64,000 bases of DNA, from contig NZ_LMSD01000043.1 in NCBI RefSeq assembly GCF_001428045.1, positions 1 to 64,000 of the forward strand, written 5' to 3'. Positions 1 to 7,691 of this stretch are shown here, piece after piece (the stretch's first letter is position 1; every line of letters begins with the position of its first letter). The notes under the pieces are model-generated. The model was not told the origin of the DNA. It worked only from the letters and a program-made list of their open reading frames with translations, and searched no databases. A program made the translations under genes and the position numbers. This DNA is from Paenibacillus sp. Soil750 (GTDB lineage Bacteria; Bacillota; Bacilli; Paenibacillales; NBRC-103111).

Positions 1-2
1 AT

Positions 3-42
3 TAAAAAAGATGACTCCTGATGAATTCAGAAGTCACCTTTT
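3..42 (-). terminator. Rho-independent terminator for the minus-strand genes
   Basis: An 11-bp stem with one mismatch pairs positions 6-16 with 32-42. On the minus strand it is followed by a run of six T (positions 9 to 4). It lies about 90 bases past the stop of the deacetylase gene. The stem is A/T-rich at its base, so it could also act on the other strand. Confidence 0.6.
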
Positions 43-45
43 AGC

Positions 46-59
46 GGCCTAATTAGGCC
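46..59. repeat. 14-bp perfect palindrome
   Basis: GGCCTAATTAGGCC is a perfect self-complementary sequence between the terminator and the end of the deacetylase gene. Its role is unknown. It may simply strengthen the transcript end. Confidence 0.5.
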
Positions 60-131
60 ATGGGGTCTTTCTTTTAAAACGTCCACAATTAGGGTCACAG
101 TTCAAGAGCCCGGGCAAGGCTGCTTTTTGCA

Positions 132-1199
132 TTATTTGCTTTTGGTAACGTGCAGCAGTTCAGGAACTGTGACGAACGTATAGCCTGCTGCTTTCAGCTT
201 AGCAATTAACGGTCCAATTGCTTGGACGGTGCCTGATAGGTCCTGACTGTCCGCGCCTCCAGAATGCTGAAGAATAATGGACCCTGGCTTTGTTTGCTGC
301 ATGATATTGTGAAGAACTTGATCGGAATTCAGTGATTTCCAGTCGAGGGAATCCACATTCCAGTTCACAATTAAATAGTGATGATTTGCAATCCATTTGA
401 CCTGCTCTTCATTAATTGCGCCATAAGGGGGACGGATTAACCTAGGGGCGTAGCCAATGAGGTTCTGCAAAATGGTTTCTGTACTCTCAATCTGGTTTTG
501 AAATTTTTCCACAGAGAGCTTCGGTAGATTCTCATGGCTGTAGGAGTGGTTGCCGATGACATGCCCTTCATTCGCGATTCGCTTGATGACGTCGGGATGC
601 GTGTTAGCCATAGCACCAAGTACGAAAAATGTTGCTTTCACTTGATTTGCCTTTAAGGCATCAAGTACTTTTGGTGTAAACCGTGTATCGGGTCCATCGT
701 CAAAGGTTAAGGCGACTTTCTTCTCCTGACTGGAGCCGCGGAGCTTGAACGTGTCCGGGTATTTAACAACGAGCTGTGAGAGTGTAAGTTTTTTCTGAGA
801 AATTCTTACTTGGCCTTGATTTTTTTGAACGGGCAAAGAAGGTCGCTTAGAGGCCTCAGATTGTGATACTGACCTTTTCGAGTTGATCTTAGGCTTCAAG
901 CTGGGCGTCGACGTAGGACTTGGCGCAAATGTAGGGCTTGGAGCTCGTGTAGGTGCTGTTGGCCAAGCAGAAGCAGAGGGCGTGCTCGCGGGTGGCAACA
1001 TGCTCAATCGCTTGGAATCGGAAGCGTCTGTAACGAACGGGGACTCCGCGAAGTCCTTACTAGCCTCCAGGGATGTCTGAGTGACATTTGGAGTGGAATG
1101 TTGGGTTGAGCTCTGATCTTGAAAAGGCTTCGTTAAAGGCGCACCGCAGCTAGTTACAAGCAGACAAACGATGCTAAAGGACCAAAGCCGTTTGGTCAT
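132..1199 (-). CDS. Polysaccharide deacetylase lipoprotein (NodB / CE4 family)
   Basis: 355 residues. The N-terminus is a lipoprotein signal with a lipobox (V15-T16-S17-C18), so the protein is probably anchored to the outer face of the membrane. Residues 50-130 are a Ser/Pro/Thr-rich linker that would span the wall. The NodB domain runs from about 160 to 345. It shows the TFDDGP motif (165-170, catalytic base and metal Asp), the metal-binding NHSYSH motif (H218, H222), the RPPYG motif ending at G260, and a late His (H312) in the catalytic-acid position. This family removes N- or O-acetyl groups from peptidoglycan, chitin-like or other wall glycans; the exact substrate cannot be told from sequence. 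The gene sits downstream of a GNAT gene on the same strand with a 120-base gap. Confidence 0.88.
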   Translation of the reverse strand: MTKRLWSFSIVCLLVTSCGAPLTKPFQDQSSTQHSTPNVTQTSLEASKDFAESPFVTDASDSKRLSMLPPASTPSASAWPTAPTRAPSPTFAPSPTSTPSLKPKINSKRSVSQSEASKRPSLPVQKNQGQVRISQKKLTLSQLVVKYPDTFKLRGSSQEKKVALTFDDGPDTRFTPKVLDALKANQVKATFFVLGAMANTHPDVIKRIANEGHVIGNHSYSHENLPKLSVEKFQNQIESTETILQNLIGYAPRLIRPPYGAINEEQVKWIANHHYLIVNWNVDSLDWKSLNSDQVLHNIMQQTKPGSIILQHSGGADSQDLSGTVQAIGPLIAKLKAAGYTFVTVPELLHVTKSK

Positions 1200-1319
1200 G
1201 GCAATCCCCTCCGAGCAATATGACTATACTCTAGGTTTTGTAAGGGGAGGCGAAATTATCCCGTGCAAATAACGGAAATAGATTGTTCTAGAGATAAGTC
1301 GTATAACAGGTGGGACGGA

Positions 1320-1817
1320 CTAAGAAATAATTTTTTGAAACGTAACAATATCTAAAAATTGACCCCATTTGAAGCCAACCTCACGGTAGTGTGCGCATTG
1401 TTTGTAGCCATTTCGGGTGAACATATGGATGCTAGCTGAATTATCTGCACAAACAGTTGCAATTAAGGAATGAAAGCCGCGCTCCTTCGCGATCTCTTCT
1501 ACATATTGAATAGAGGCAGATCCGATCCCTTTGCCGACGCATGTTGGATGAAGATAGATAGTCACTTCGCAAGTTGTATCATAGGCTTGTTTTTTCTTAT
1601 GGGGCATAACTTGAACATAACCTTGCAGCTTCTCATTTTGCAGAATGACATACGTTTGATAACGGGGATTAGTGTGAACGACACTTTCTGTGAACTCGGG
1701 TAATGCAACAGGCTCTGTATGAAAAGAGTAAGTAGAATGAATAACAAAATGATTGTAAATATCCATCAGAAAAGGAACGTCGGACGTCTCTAATGGCTTG
1801 AATGTTAAAGTAGACAT
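1320..1817 (-). CDS. GNAT family N-acetyltransferase (phosphinothricin acetyltransferase-like)
   Basis: 165 residues, the usual length of a single-domain GNAT enzyme. The acetyl-CoA-binding region shows the V/I-x-x-x-x-x-G-K-G-I-G-S pattern (around residues 95-105). It is followed by the typical C-terminal segment with Asn-x-x-S-I-x-x-F and a Gly-Tyr-Lys turn. The overall pattern resembles PAT/Bar-type acetyltransferases that act on small amines or amino acid analogues, but the substrate is unknown. A GAGGTG ribosome binding site sits before the ATG on the minus strand. It is transcribed away from the small membrane protein gene at 1962, so their promoters share the 144-base gap. Confidence 0.8.
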   Translation of the reverse strand: MSTLTFKPLETSDVPFLMDIYNHFVIHSTYSFHTEPVALPEFTESVVHTNPRYQTYVILQNEKLQGYVQVMPHKKKQAYDTTCEVTIYLHPTCVGKGIGSASIQYVEEIAKERGFHSLIATVCADNSASIHMFTRNGYKQCAHYREVGFKWGQFLDIVTFQKIIS

Positions 1818-1930
1818 GATATGGGCACCTCGCTGAGTTTAGTAGACGTTTGTTCAACTGGAGAAGCTAATCTCGTTCATTGAAATGACATTTTCAAATA
1901 GACATTCCGTCCTAATCCATGTATCTTAGA

Positions 1931-1936
1931 TATAAT
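1931..1936 (+). promoter_or_regulatory. Candidate -10 box for the 1962 gene
   Basis: A perfect TATAAT lies 26 bases upstream of the ATG at 1962. No good -35 is seen at 16-18 bases spacing, so only the -10 element is supported. Confidence 0.35.
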
Positions 1937-1961
1937 ATCTACTAGAATTAGGGGGAGTCAC

Positions 1962-2246
1962 ATGTCAGGCAATTCAAGTTATATTCTCGTGATCGTTATT
2001 GGTGTTATCGTACTCGCTGGCCTGACTTACATGAATCTTCGCAAAATAAGCAAATCCACAGCCGATTTGACACAACTTAAGAAAAGAACACTTCTCTGGA
2101 GCGAAATCTCCCTTGCGTTGTTCGTTGTGCAATTGTTTTTCCGTGATCGTAACGGTGGATTCTTATTGTTCTTCGGTATACTTACCCTCTTCACAGGGGC
2201 TCATTACTTAGGAGTCTTATATTATTCACGCAAAAGAAACCGATAA
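1962..2246 (+). CDS. Small membrane protein of unknown function
   Basis: 94 residues. There is a hydrophobic segment at about 7-25, a basic/polar stretch (26-45), a second hydrophobic segment at 48-60, a third at about 66-86, and a basic C-terminus. This suggests two or three membrane passes. It starts with ATG after a GGGGGAG ribosome binding site and ends just before a strong hairpin terminator. I do not recognise the family. Good spacing, a clean terminator and a plausible membrane pattern support a real gene. Confidence 0.7.
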   Translation: MSGNSSYILVIVIGVIVLAGLTYMNLRKISKSTADLTQLKKRTLLWSEISLALFVVQLFFRDRNGGFLLFFGILTLFTGAHYLGVLYYSRKRNR

Positions 2247-2253
2247 AAGTGAA

Positions 2254-2296
2254 GAGGCTCTCCACGTAGCTAGCTACGGAGGAGAGTCTCTATTTT
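2254..2296. terminator. Bidirectional terminator between convergent genes
   Basis: A 10-bp stem (2254-2263 with 2281-2290, one G-U pair) encloses an inner perfect palindrome CGTAGCTAGCTACG. T-rich tracts lie on both sides. It sits between the stop at 2246 and the stop of the minus-strand gene at 2329. Confidence 0.75.
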
Positions 2297-2328
2297 ATTG
2301 TCCCAATCTATACGCTGGCAGGGGCGTT

Positions 2329-2499
2329 CTAGTCGTTCCAATTCGTTGGCTTCGTCTTTGTCGGCGTTTTCCATTTCTGATACCATTTCTTCTTCTGCTT
2401 CTGTCCCATTAATGTTCGTAACTGCAACATCACAAGCTTGGCGCGGTCTTCATCGGCATACTTGTCACGTAGATTCTCAAATACAGGTTGATCTTTCAT
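2329..2499 (-). CDS. Hypothetical basic 56-residue protein
   Basis: Read directly on the minus strand: ATG at 2499, TAG at 2331-2329, 56 codons. An AGAAGGG ribosome binding site lies 5 bases before the ATG. The product starts MKDQPVFENLRDKYADED and has a charged helical N-terminal half, then a cluster of Lys, Gln and Trp residues (35-56), giving a strongly basic tail. It is convergent with the 1962 gene and shares its terminator. I do not recognise a family. The good start signal, the shared terminator and an amino acid make-up typical of real proteins make it more likely than the overlapping plus-strand frame (TTG at 2298). Confidence 0.6.
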   Translation of the reverse strand: MKDQPVFENLRDKYADEDRAKLVMLQLRTLMGQKQKKKWYQKWKTPTKTKPTNWND

Positions 2500-2668
2500 G
2501 GCTGCCCTTCTTTTCTGACTGTAGGATGAATGTGAAATATAGAGAATGTATGTTCTTGTTTTTGATTATAGCATAAAATGGAAGGGAGAATCAATCCTAG
2601 CAGAAGGAGAGCGTGTTGTAAATGTGGAATGTAAGTAGCAGTCAAACAAATTCCTAACGAGGTGCACA

Positions 2669-3418
2669 ATGAAAAGGTTTATACTATCTTTACTAGTACT
2701 ATCTCTCCCAGTTGGCGTAGCGGGAGCTGCCACTTTAAATGGAGATTTCGAAGGAAATCCTATCGTACAAGTAACATCCGCTGGACAAAGTTTAAAGGTC
2801 GATGAACTACCCGCAATGATATATAAAGATCACACCGTTGTACCCTTGTCCATGTTACGACAACTTGGGGTTCTCGTGACGTGGAATCCTACTACGTACA
2901 GTGTAAACGTGACAATGCCTCAATTAGCCTCAGCCAACCCAATAAATCCTGCCAAACAAGAGTTAGAAAACTTGATAAATGTCTATCAATGGCTAAAGGA
3001 TACGGATACCGCCTTACTAACTTTCTCACACCAACTTCAGCAGTATGCCAATTTAACGAATGGTAATGAATTTGTGAATCAATTAAATATGGATTTTGAA
3101 GAATTAATGAAACAATACAATGAATCCAGCCAAATGGCGCTAAAGCTTATCCAAACAGTAAGTAATTCAGATGATCTTAAATCCATCATTAAGAGTGAGA
3201 GCGATGCATATAACAATGTTCAACAAACGAAGAGTTTGCTCGTGTTTAAACTTACTGGAAACAGCATGCCCGAATTTGAGAAACAATTTGGGATTAGCCT
3301 GCTAAACGCTACGCGTTCGGCACAAAAAAACTTGAACAACACGAATGCCATCATTCATGAACTGCAACGTAAGAATAACGAACTCTTACAAGTTAAATCT
3401 TCTAATACAAGTACCTAG
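2669..3418 (+). CDS. Secreted protein with a copper-amine-oxidase-like stalk domain
   Basis: 249 residues. A signal peptide (about 1-20, ending in Gly-Ala-Ala) is followed by a region at about 40-85 matching the pfam07833 'stalk' pattern: a short strand, TVVPLSMLRQLG, then VTWNPTTYSVNV. This module is common in exported proteins of Paenibacillaceae and is thought to be a structural wall-side module, with no oxidase activity implied. Residues 95-245 are polar, heptad-like and probably a long helical or coiled-coil segment. A GAGGTG ribosome binding site precedes the ATG. The next gene starts 18 bases after the stop and also carries stalk domains, so the two are probably co-transcribed. Confidence 0.75.
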   Translation: MKRFILSLLVLSLPVGVAGAATLNGDFEGNPIVQVTSAGQSLKVDELPAMIYKDHTVVPLSMLRQLGVLVTWNPTTYSVNVTMPQLASANPINPAKQELENLINVYQWLKDTDTALLTFSHQLQQYANLTNGNEFVNQLNMDFEELMKQYNESSQMALKLIQTVSNSDDLKSIIKSESDAYNNVQQTKSLLVFKLTGNSMPEFEKQFGISLLNATRSAQKNLNNTNAIIHELQRKNNELLQVKSSNTST

Positions 3419-3436
3419 ACTATAGGGGGAAGAAAT

Positions 3437-4918
3437 GTGTTGTATCGGGTATGCGTGATATTCGTGTTATTTGCGGCTATGTTGCTTAATAGTTATACCC
3501 TAACGAGTTATGCCAATGATGAGAAAAACTCGGTCGGAGTAAAGATTCAATTGACCATAAACGATGTTACAGCTGCAGTAAATGGGCAGAAAACGACGCT
3601 TTCAACACCGCCTGTGCTGTTAAATAATACGACAATGGTTCCTCTTCGTTTTATTGCAGATGCCTTGAAAGCAGATTTAACTTGGAATACGGAAGACCAG
3701 TCAATCACTCTCAAGTATGCGGGTCATTCGATAAAACTGTCCATTGATAACAGAATTGTTCGTATAGATAATCAAAGTAAGACGTTAGAACAGCCAGCAG
3801 TCATAATGAATAATACGACGCTAGTGCCATTGCGTTTTATTGCAGAAAACTTGAATCAGACAGTTGCTTTCAACGATGCAACGAAATCCATTATTATTAC
3901 AACGCCTCATCCGAGAGCGGCGGAGATTCATATCGACAACTTACTTACGGCTTCGAGTATGGGTTTTACGAATAATTTTTTTGTCGAACGGCCCAATGTG
4001 AATGTGATCAGTATGGCTTCCGATCATCACGATCTGATCTACATTTTAGAGCGAAATGCAGCTTCCGAGATGAGTTTTATCCTTCGTGTTTATAATGAAG
4101 TAACAGGTGAAATGAAAGTGATGTACAGCGGTTTCGATCAGAGCTTTAATTTTGATTATATGGTTCCGAAGTTTGGAGAGCAGCATTTTAACGCCAGTGT
4201 GCTCTCGCCGCGCAAACTTGTATATGATGCTAAATTGGATAAGCTTTATTTAATGGCTACCAGTAGTTTTTCTTCTGATACGAGCGTATCTACCGTCATA
4301 TATGAGATTGCACCCAATGTTCGAATGATGACATATACAATCGGGAAAACGACTTATCATCCAGGCAACTTTATGGGGACTCCTGACGGCCAACGCTTTT
4401 ACTTCAGCGATATTCTTCATAATAATATCTATACAGGTGAGTTGGGTCAGCAAGCAAATGTATTCATGTCTTTCACTCCTGATAAAGAAAATGTGAAGCT
4501 GGCAGCTGTTGAGTATGATGGCAAAATGTTTGTCCTAGATGTATCCAAGCAATCGATTTTTGAACTACAGGAATCCGGAAATCTGAGGTTCGTAGCTCCC
4601 ATAGACATAAAGGAAGAGATACTGAGGGTATACGAGGATAACGGAACTTTCTATGTCGAAGGGCAACGACAGATTTGGGAAGTAAAGACAACTGGTGAAA
4701 CCCAGCCTTATGTTGGTTTGAAAGATATTGCTGCTTATAACACTGGACTCTATCTTCCGAAAAGCAATACGTACGACGCAAGTGCTTTTGCTAATATGGG
4801 GTTTTCGTTTGGAGGGATGCTATCATTTAACGTTTTTGCAGTTAATCAACACGGGAATGTAGTGATGTATGATGGAGCGTACCACCTATTGAGAAGGATT
4901 AATGTTTATACGCAATAG
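3437..4918 (+). CDS. Secreted protein: tandem stalk domains plus probable beta-propeller
   Basis: 493 residues, GTG start after a GGGGGA ribosome binding site. The signal peptide is about 1-26. Two copies of the stalk module follow: one around residues 58-95 (NNTTMVPLRFIADAL, then LTWNTEDQSI) and one around 118-155 (NNTTLVPLRFIAENL, then VAFNDATKSI). Residues 165-493 show repeated short-strand blocks (for example DLIYILERN, KLYLMATSS, RFYFSDILHNNIYTGEL, KMFVLDVSKQ) consistent with a blade-like propeller. I infer an extracellular wall-associated or sensor-like role; no catalytic motif is visible. It follows the 2669 gene by 18 bases and is closed by a terminator at 4961. Confidence 0.75.
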   Translation: MLYRVCVIFVLFAAMLLNSYTLTSYANDEKNSVGVKIQLTINDVTAAVNGQKTTLSTPPVLLNNTTMVPLRFIADALKADLTWNTEDQSITLKYAGHSIKLSIDNRIVRIDNQSKTLEQPAVIMNNTTLVPLRFIAENLNQTVAFNDATKSIIITTPHPRAAEIHIDNLLTASSMGFTNNFFVERPNVNVISMASDHHDLIYILERNAASEMSFILRVYNEVTGEMKVMYSGFDQSFNFDYMVPKFGEQHFNASVLSPRKLVYDAKLDKLYLMATSSFSSDTSVSTVIYEIAPNVRMMTYTIGKTTYHPGNFMGTPDGQRFYFSDILHNNIYTGELGQQANVFMSFTPDKENVKLAAVEYDGKMFVLDVSKQSIFELQESGNLRFVAPIDIKEEILRVYEDNGTFYVEGQRQIWEVKTTGETQPYVGLKDIAAYNTGLYLPKSNTYDASAFANMGFSFGGMLSFNVFAVNQHGNVVMYDGAYHLLRRINVYTQ

Positions 4919-4960
4919 GCTGAATCGTGTGGGTGGGGATGAACAATAAGCAAATTTAAA

Positions 4961-4988
4961 ACTGCCACAGTGATGGCGGTTTTTTTTT
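4961..4988 (+). terminator. Rho-independent terminator after the stalk-domain pair
   Basis: ACTGCCAC pairs with the downstream ATGGCGGT (with a G-U pair), and a run of eight T follows at 4981-4988. Confidence 0.75.
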
Positions 4989-5220
4989 GCGATGCAAAAT
5001 TATATACTCAAGGCGATATTTCATTAGAACAAATGGTTGATAAAAATTAATGTTCAAGTTAATCATTTTCCAGTCAAGAACATTAAAGCATCGATTTCAA
5101 AAAGCACTACAGAAAATGATAAACCAAAACCATTCTAGCACCTTCACCAAAACCAACCATACCACCTGTTGCAGTCATTAGAAATGTATTTTCATCGTTT
5201 TATTCTGATGCGAGAGTTTA

Positions 5221-5391
5221 ATGATTTCTATCTGTAGAATTCTTAATTACAAGGAAACGAAGGTAACTTTGTCAACATTAATAAAAGGTGATACCATCGA
5301 AATTTTTGGTATGAAATATAACGTTGACACAAGGGAATTCGCTATCAACGAAGATGCATTTTTTACAGTGTATTATCTTATGCAAGGTTAG
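5221..5391 (+). pseudogene. 56-codon open frame truncated at a recombination junction
   Basis: An AT-rich open frame from ATG at 5221 to TAG at 5389-5391. The second half (KGDTIEIFGMKYN onward) looks like true coding sequence with alternating strands. The TAG lies inside the first bases of a 125-bp segment duplicated from the island (5387-5511). So the frame was probably cut off by joining to that segment. There is no convincing ribosome binding site. Upstream, 4991-5220 holds only short interrupted frames. I do not recognise a family. Confidence 0.3.
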
Positions 5392-5511
5392 CCGTTATTG
5401 AAGGAATGGGTGGTTATATGGCGAAGACTTCGAAACATCAAGTGCAAGAGATTGGGGGGATTTGACGAGGCATTTATGGATGATCTCAAACCCGGGGATC
5501 CGGAGTTTGTT
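5387..5511 (+). repeat. Degenerate duplicate of the 8088-8212 segment
   Basis: This 125-base stretch matches 8088-8212 at roughly 85-90% by eye. It includes the start of the 49-residue gene found intact at 8120. The copy here has an ATG at 5418 and begins MAKTSKHQVQEIGG. An extra G in the G-run near 5455-5460 shifts the frame and gives a stop at 5463-5465. It is a broken gene copy. Confidence 0.8.
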
Positions 5512-5583
5512 TTTTTCTAAAAAGGCAGGATGAGAGTTGATCTTTTAAATTATATAAAAAATTAAGAGGTGTAAATTTTCACT

Positions 5584-6126
5584 ATGAAAATCAACTATTT
5601 AATTACATTGGACTCTGAAGAATCAGTTGCAACTTTAGATGAACTTGAAAATGGTGGAAGTGTTTCAGGTTACTTTGAGTTAGTTTGTAATGAAGAATAT
5701 AGTTATGGATGTATACCATATTTACCAATCCCCGCTGATTTACAAGGTTTGGATTTGCTATCAAGATGGTTCGAGCAAATATCTGAAGCAGCAATGATTA
5801 TTTCGAAAACTTCTGATTTTGTAATAATTAATGATATTGAATCTTTTAATTCATGGATAGAAATTCAAAGAAGTGGTGAACAAGTATTTATTAGTCATAT
5901 AATATCAGAAAAGAAAGTAGGACACGGTGCAATATTGCTTAAACCATTAAATGACTGTATTGATGGTCGCTGGGTCAAACAGTCTGTCGAAGTAAATGTT
6001 TTTTTAAAAGAGGTCATAGATAAAACACGAGCATTTATAGATGAACTATTTGCACGTAATAAAAATTTTCTGAACGTCAGTTGGGTTGGGAAAATAATGA
6101 ATAATATAAATAACATAGAGATTTGA
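5584..6126 (+). CDS. Orphan AT-rich protein, possibly immunity-like
   Basis: 180 residues, ATG start. The product is acidic (many Glu and Asp), with predicted alternating strands in the first 130 residues and a final amphipathic helix (about 140-165). It has no signal peptide and no membrane segment. The sequence (for example YFELVCNEEYSYGCIPYLPI and FNSWIEIQRSGEQVF) resembles the style of small cytosolic immunity or SUKH/Imm-type proteins of polymorphic toxin systems. I cannot name a family and no toxin gene is next to it. A weak AAGAGGTG lies 12 bases before the ATG. Base composition is clearly more AT-rich than the core genes, which points to transfer. Confidence 0.55.
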   Translation: MKINYLITLDSEESVATLDELENGGSVSGYFELVCNEEYSYGCIPYLPIPADLQGLDLLSRWFEQISEAAMIISKTSDFVIINDIESFNSWIEIQRSGEQVFISHIISEKKVGHGAILLKPLNDCIDGRWVKQSVEVNVFLKEVIDKTRAFIDELFARNKNFLNVSWVGKIMNNINNIEI

Positions 6127-6229
6127 AGAGAGATAACTAACTCAAAACGATAGTTTAATTAACAGCTTTATCTTAAGGCAGTTAATTCAATAAAATCTTG
6201 TTGAGATTCAATTTAAGAGCTTCTTTAGA

Positions 6230-6444
6230 CTTGGGAAAACTCTTTCAGCATTTATGTTTATGGCTCTAGCCAAGATGCTGAAAAAGGAAAAACTAGGGAG
6301 TTCGAGTTACGGGTAACAAAAATAATTTTCAAGAGATTTGATGTGAGCAAGGGAGAAATCCTCAGACTTTTCTGTGTTATAGATAGAAGTAATAAAAGCC
6401 CAAAAGAGATCCCCTTTTGGGCTTTTATTGTTTATTCAATGTAG
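6230..6444 (+). pseudogene. Start-less open frame, possible gene remnant
   Basis: A reading frame opens after a TAG at 6227-6229 and runs to a stop at 6442-6444 with no usable start codon near its 5' end. Its translation (SIYVYGSSQDAEKGKTREF, then KRFDVSKGEILRLFCVIDRS) has protein-like composition, and its end runs through the terminator at 6394. It could be the 3' end of a lost gene or chance. No family recognised. Confidence 0.25.
6394..6430 (+). terminator. Rho-independent terminator
   Basis: A long stem pairs AAAAGCCCAAAAG (6394-6406) with CTTTTGGGCTTTT (ending about 6426). The loop is about 6 bases and a T-rich tail follows. It lies about 270 bases after the 5584 gene with only remnant sequence between. 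Confidence 0.75.
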
Positions 6445-6549
6445 ATTTAGAACGATTGTATTTCAATTGGTACACTACTGGTACCGTGATCATTAATAGT
6501 AGTAATTGTACTATAGGATAATTAGTTCCCCTTGTAACATGAGGGTTTA

Positions 6550-6569
6550 GAAAACTGTCCTATAAAATA
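6550..6569. repeat. Exact 20-bp direct repeat, copy 1
   Basis: GAAAACTGTCCTATAAAATA occurs here and at 9278-9297 in the same orientation. Upstream of each copy is a similar inverted-repeat-like stretch: CCCCTTGTAACATGAGGGTTT here and ACCCTTATAGAATAAGGGTTT at the other copy. The two copies flank the phage-like remnant genes, so they may be attachment-site halves of an old insertion. A dispersed repeat family is the alternative. Confidence 0.6.
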
Positions 6570-6930
6570 TTAGAAGAGTTCCGAAGAGGTACCCAACGCA
6601 GCGCAATGACAACCGTCGATGGGCCTAGTTTGAAGGAGTGTGTAAATATGCGAGATCCGCATTTTGAATTGAAGAATCGTTACGTAATCCTCGAGGGTTA
6701 GAAAGTGCTTGACGAGGTGTTTGTAATGAGCGCTACATCGCTACTCTGAAGAAAGTCCGTAGAGGGATTAGCTGCAAGAAGACAGGATGACACATGGCAT
6801 GTTATGTGGGTATCGACCCTTTGGAGGTGTTGGACGGCAAACAAACGGATCATCGTCAATAAAGGATTCTTCGAGATGGATTATGGCCATACAACATAAT
6901 GAATATTGAGGAGCTTGGGAGAGAATCACC
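6570..6930. other. Gene-poor stretch with broken short frames
   Basis: No intact gene seen. An ATG at 6649 has a GAAGGAG site before it but meets a stop after 17 codons. A second fragment (KVLDEVF..., about 6703-6730) and a third in another frame (ERYIATLKKVRRGISCKKTG, ending at the TGA near 6787) follow closely. Together they look like one decayed coding region, but I cannot assign a family. Confidence 0.35.
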
Positions 6931-7134
6931 TCACTTCGAGTTGTCATGTTTTTCAACAGTAATGAGTACTGAGGTTCGATTTTCCTCTTCCATTTGCTGA
7001 ATAATCTCGAGTAAATAAATGGCAGCACTATAGTTTTCCTGATCAATGAATTCGCGGATGAGTTCAATAACGTCTTGCTTAGATACTAAATAGTATAGCT
7101 GCAAAGGACCACATCCCTGAACTAGTACTTGCAA
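6931..7134 (-). CDS. Hypothetical small helical protein, uncertain
   Basis: Up to 67 residues on the minus strand. The best-looking part (SKQDVIELIREFIDQENYSA and onward) is a helical, acidic sequence like a small cytosolic protein. There is no ATG: only TTG starts are available (7134, or an internal TTG about 11 codons later), with no clear ribosome binding site. It is opposite in direction to all other genes of the island. It may be a remnant. Confidence 0.3.
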   Translation of the reverse strand: MQVLVQGCGPLQLYYLVSKQDVIELIREFIDQENYSAAIYLLEIIQQMEEENRTSVLITVEKHDNSK

Positions 7135-7267
7135 AATATTTTATGCAAAGCATTCATTGAGGGTATGGGCATCGGCTGACTAAATTTATGCTGGACTCAT
7201 TGTATTGGACGAATACGATGAAATAGAAGACGAGGAGAACGAAGCCGCTTAAATTAGGAGGAATCGT

Positions 7268-7432
7268 TTGAAATGGAGACAAGAGCTTTTGTGGGTTAAA
7301 CGAAACGAGCAAGGTGTGGCACTGAGAGTTGAGGAAGAAAGGCCTCCGGGTGTTCCGGTCGATCAGTTTTATGAGGATGAAGATGAGGACTTACCTCTTC
7401 TGCGGAGAAAATTGCGATATTTGCATCGTTAA
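7268..7432 (+). CDS. Small acidic/basic phage-type protein, 54 residues
   Basis: TTG start with a near-perfect AGGAGGA ribosome binding site 4 bases upstream, 54 codons, TAA at 7430-7432. The product begins MKWRQELLWVKRNEQGVALR, has an acidic DEDED cluster at about 37-41 and a basic tail. Just upstream (7184-7252) is a short frame ending LDEYDEIEDEENEAA after an in-frame TAA, which looks like the tail of another small gene. It fits the small-gene packing of a phage late-control region. No function is recognised. Confidence 0.55.
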   Translation: MKWRQELLWVKRNEQGVALRVEEERPPGVPVDQFYEDEDEDLPLLRRKLRYLHR

Positions 7433-7632
7433 ATCGTTATTTCGAACTCATTCAAATTATTAGACCCACATTGCAGCAAGCAGAAGAGGCGATCATCCTA
7501 TTGTGCCATTTGTATGGCGCTTCGGATGAAGATGATTTGTTTGAACGTGGTAAACCAGAACTAAATGAAACTTACAACGAGTTGAAATCTAAAATTCGCT
7601 ATATAGAAATAGAAAGATCCCCCCGCTCCTAG
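7391..7632 (+). pseudogene. Small phage-type gene without a start, probably frameshifted
   Basis: The frame is open from 7391 to TAG at 7630-7632. The part from 7435 (RYFELIQIIRPTLQQAEEAI, then an acidic and helical stretch) looks like true coding sequence of about 65 residues. No start codon with a ribosome binding site exists in the frame: the natural start region lies in the frame of the 7268 gene, around a near-repeat of ATCGTTA at 7425-7438. I infer a small duplication or frameshift. The only in-frame alternative is a TTG at 7471. Confidence 0.45.
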
Positions 7633-7649
7633 CAAGACCTCGGGGGATC
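7616..7649 (+). other. Strong hairpin between phage-type remnants
   Basis: GATCCCCC (7616-7623) pairs with GGGGGATC (7642-7649) around an 18-base loop. No T-run follows, so it is not a standard terminator. It covers the stop of the preceding frame and lies about 40 bases before the next gene start. Confidence 0.45.
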
Positions 7650-7691
7650 GAACGTATGTTCCCGACACCTATCTTAACAAACTGCGGGGGT

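Noticed and set aside
2298..2576. A 92-codon plus-strand frame starting with TTG
   Set aside because: It overlaps the better supported minus-strand gene (2329-2499), lacks a ribosome binding site, and is Ser-rich in the way antisense frames often are.
4991..5220. Short frames with coding-like look (for example QVNHFPVKNIKASISKS)
   Set aside because: They are cut by stops within 30-60 codons, lack starts, and match no family I recognise.
6768..7067. A 99-codon minus-strand frame
   Set aside because: It overlaps the 6931-7134 frame in another phase, lacks a ribosome binding site and has no protein-like pattern.
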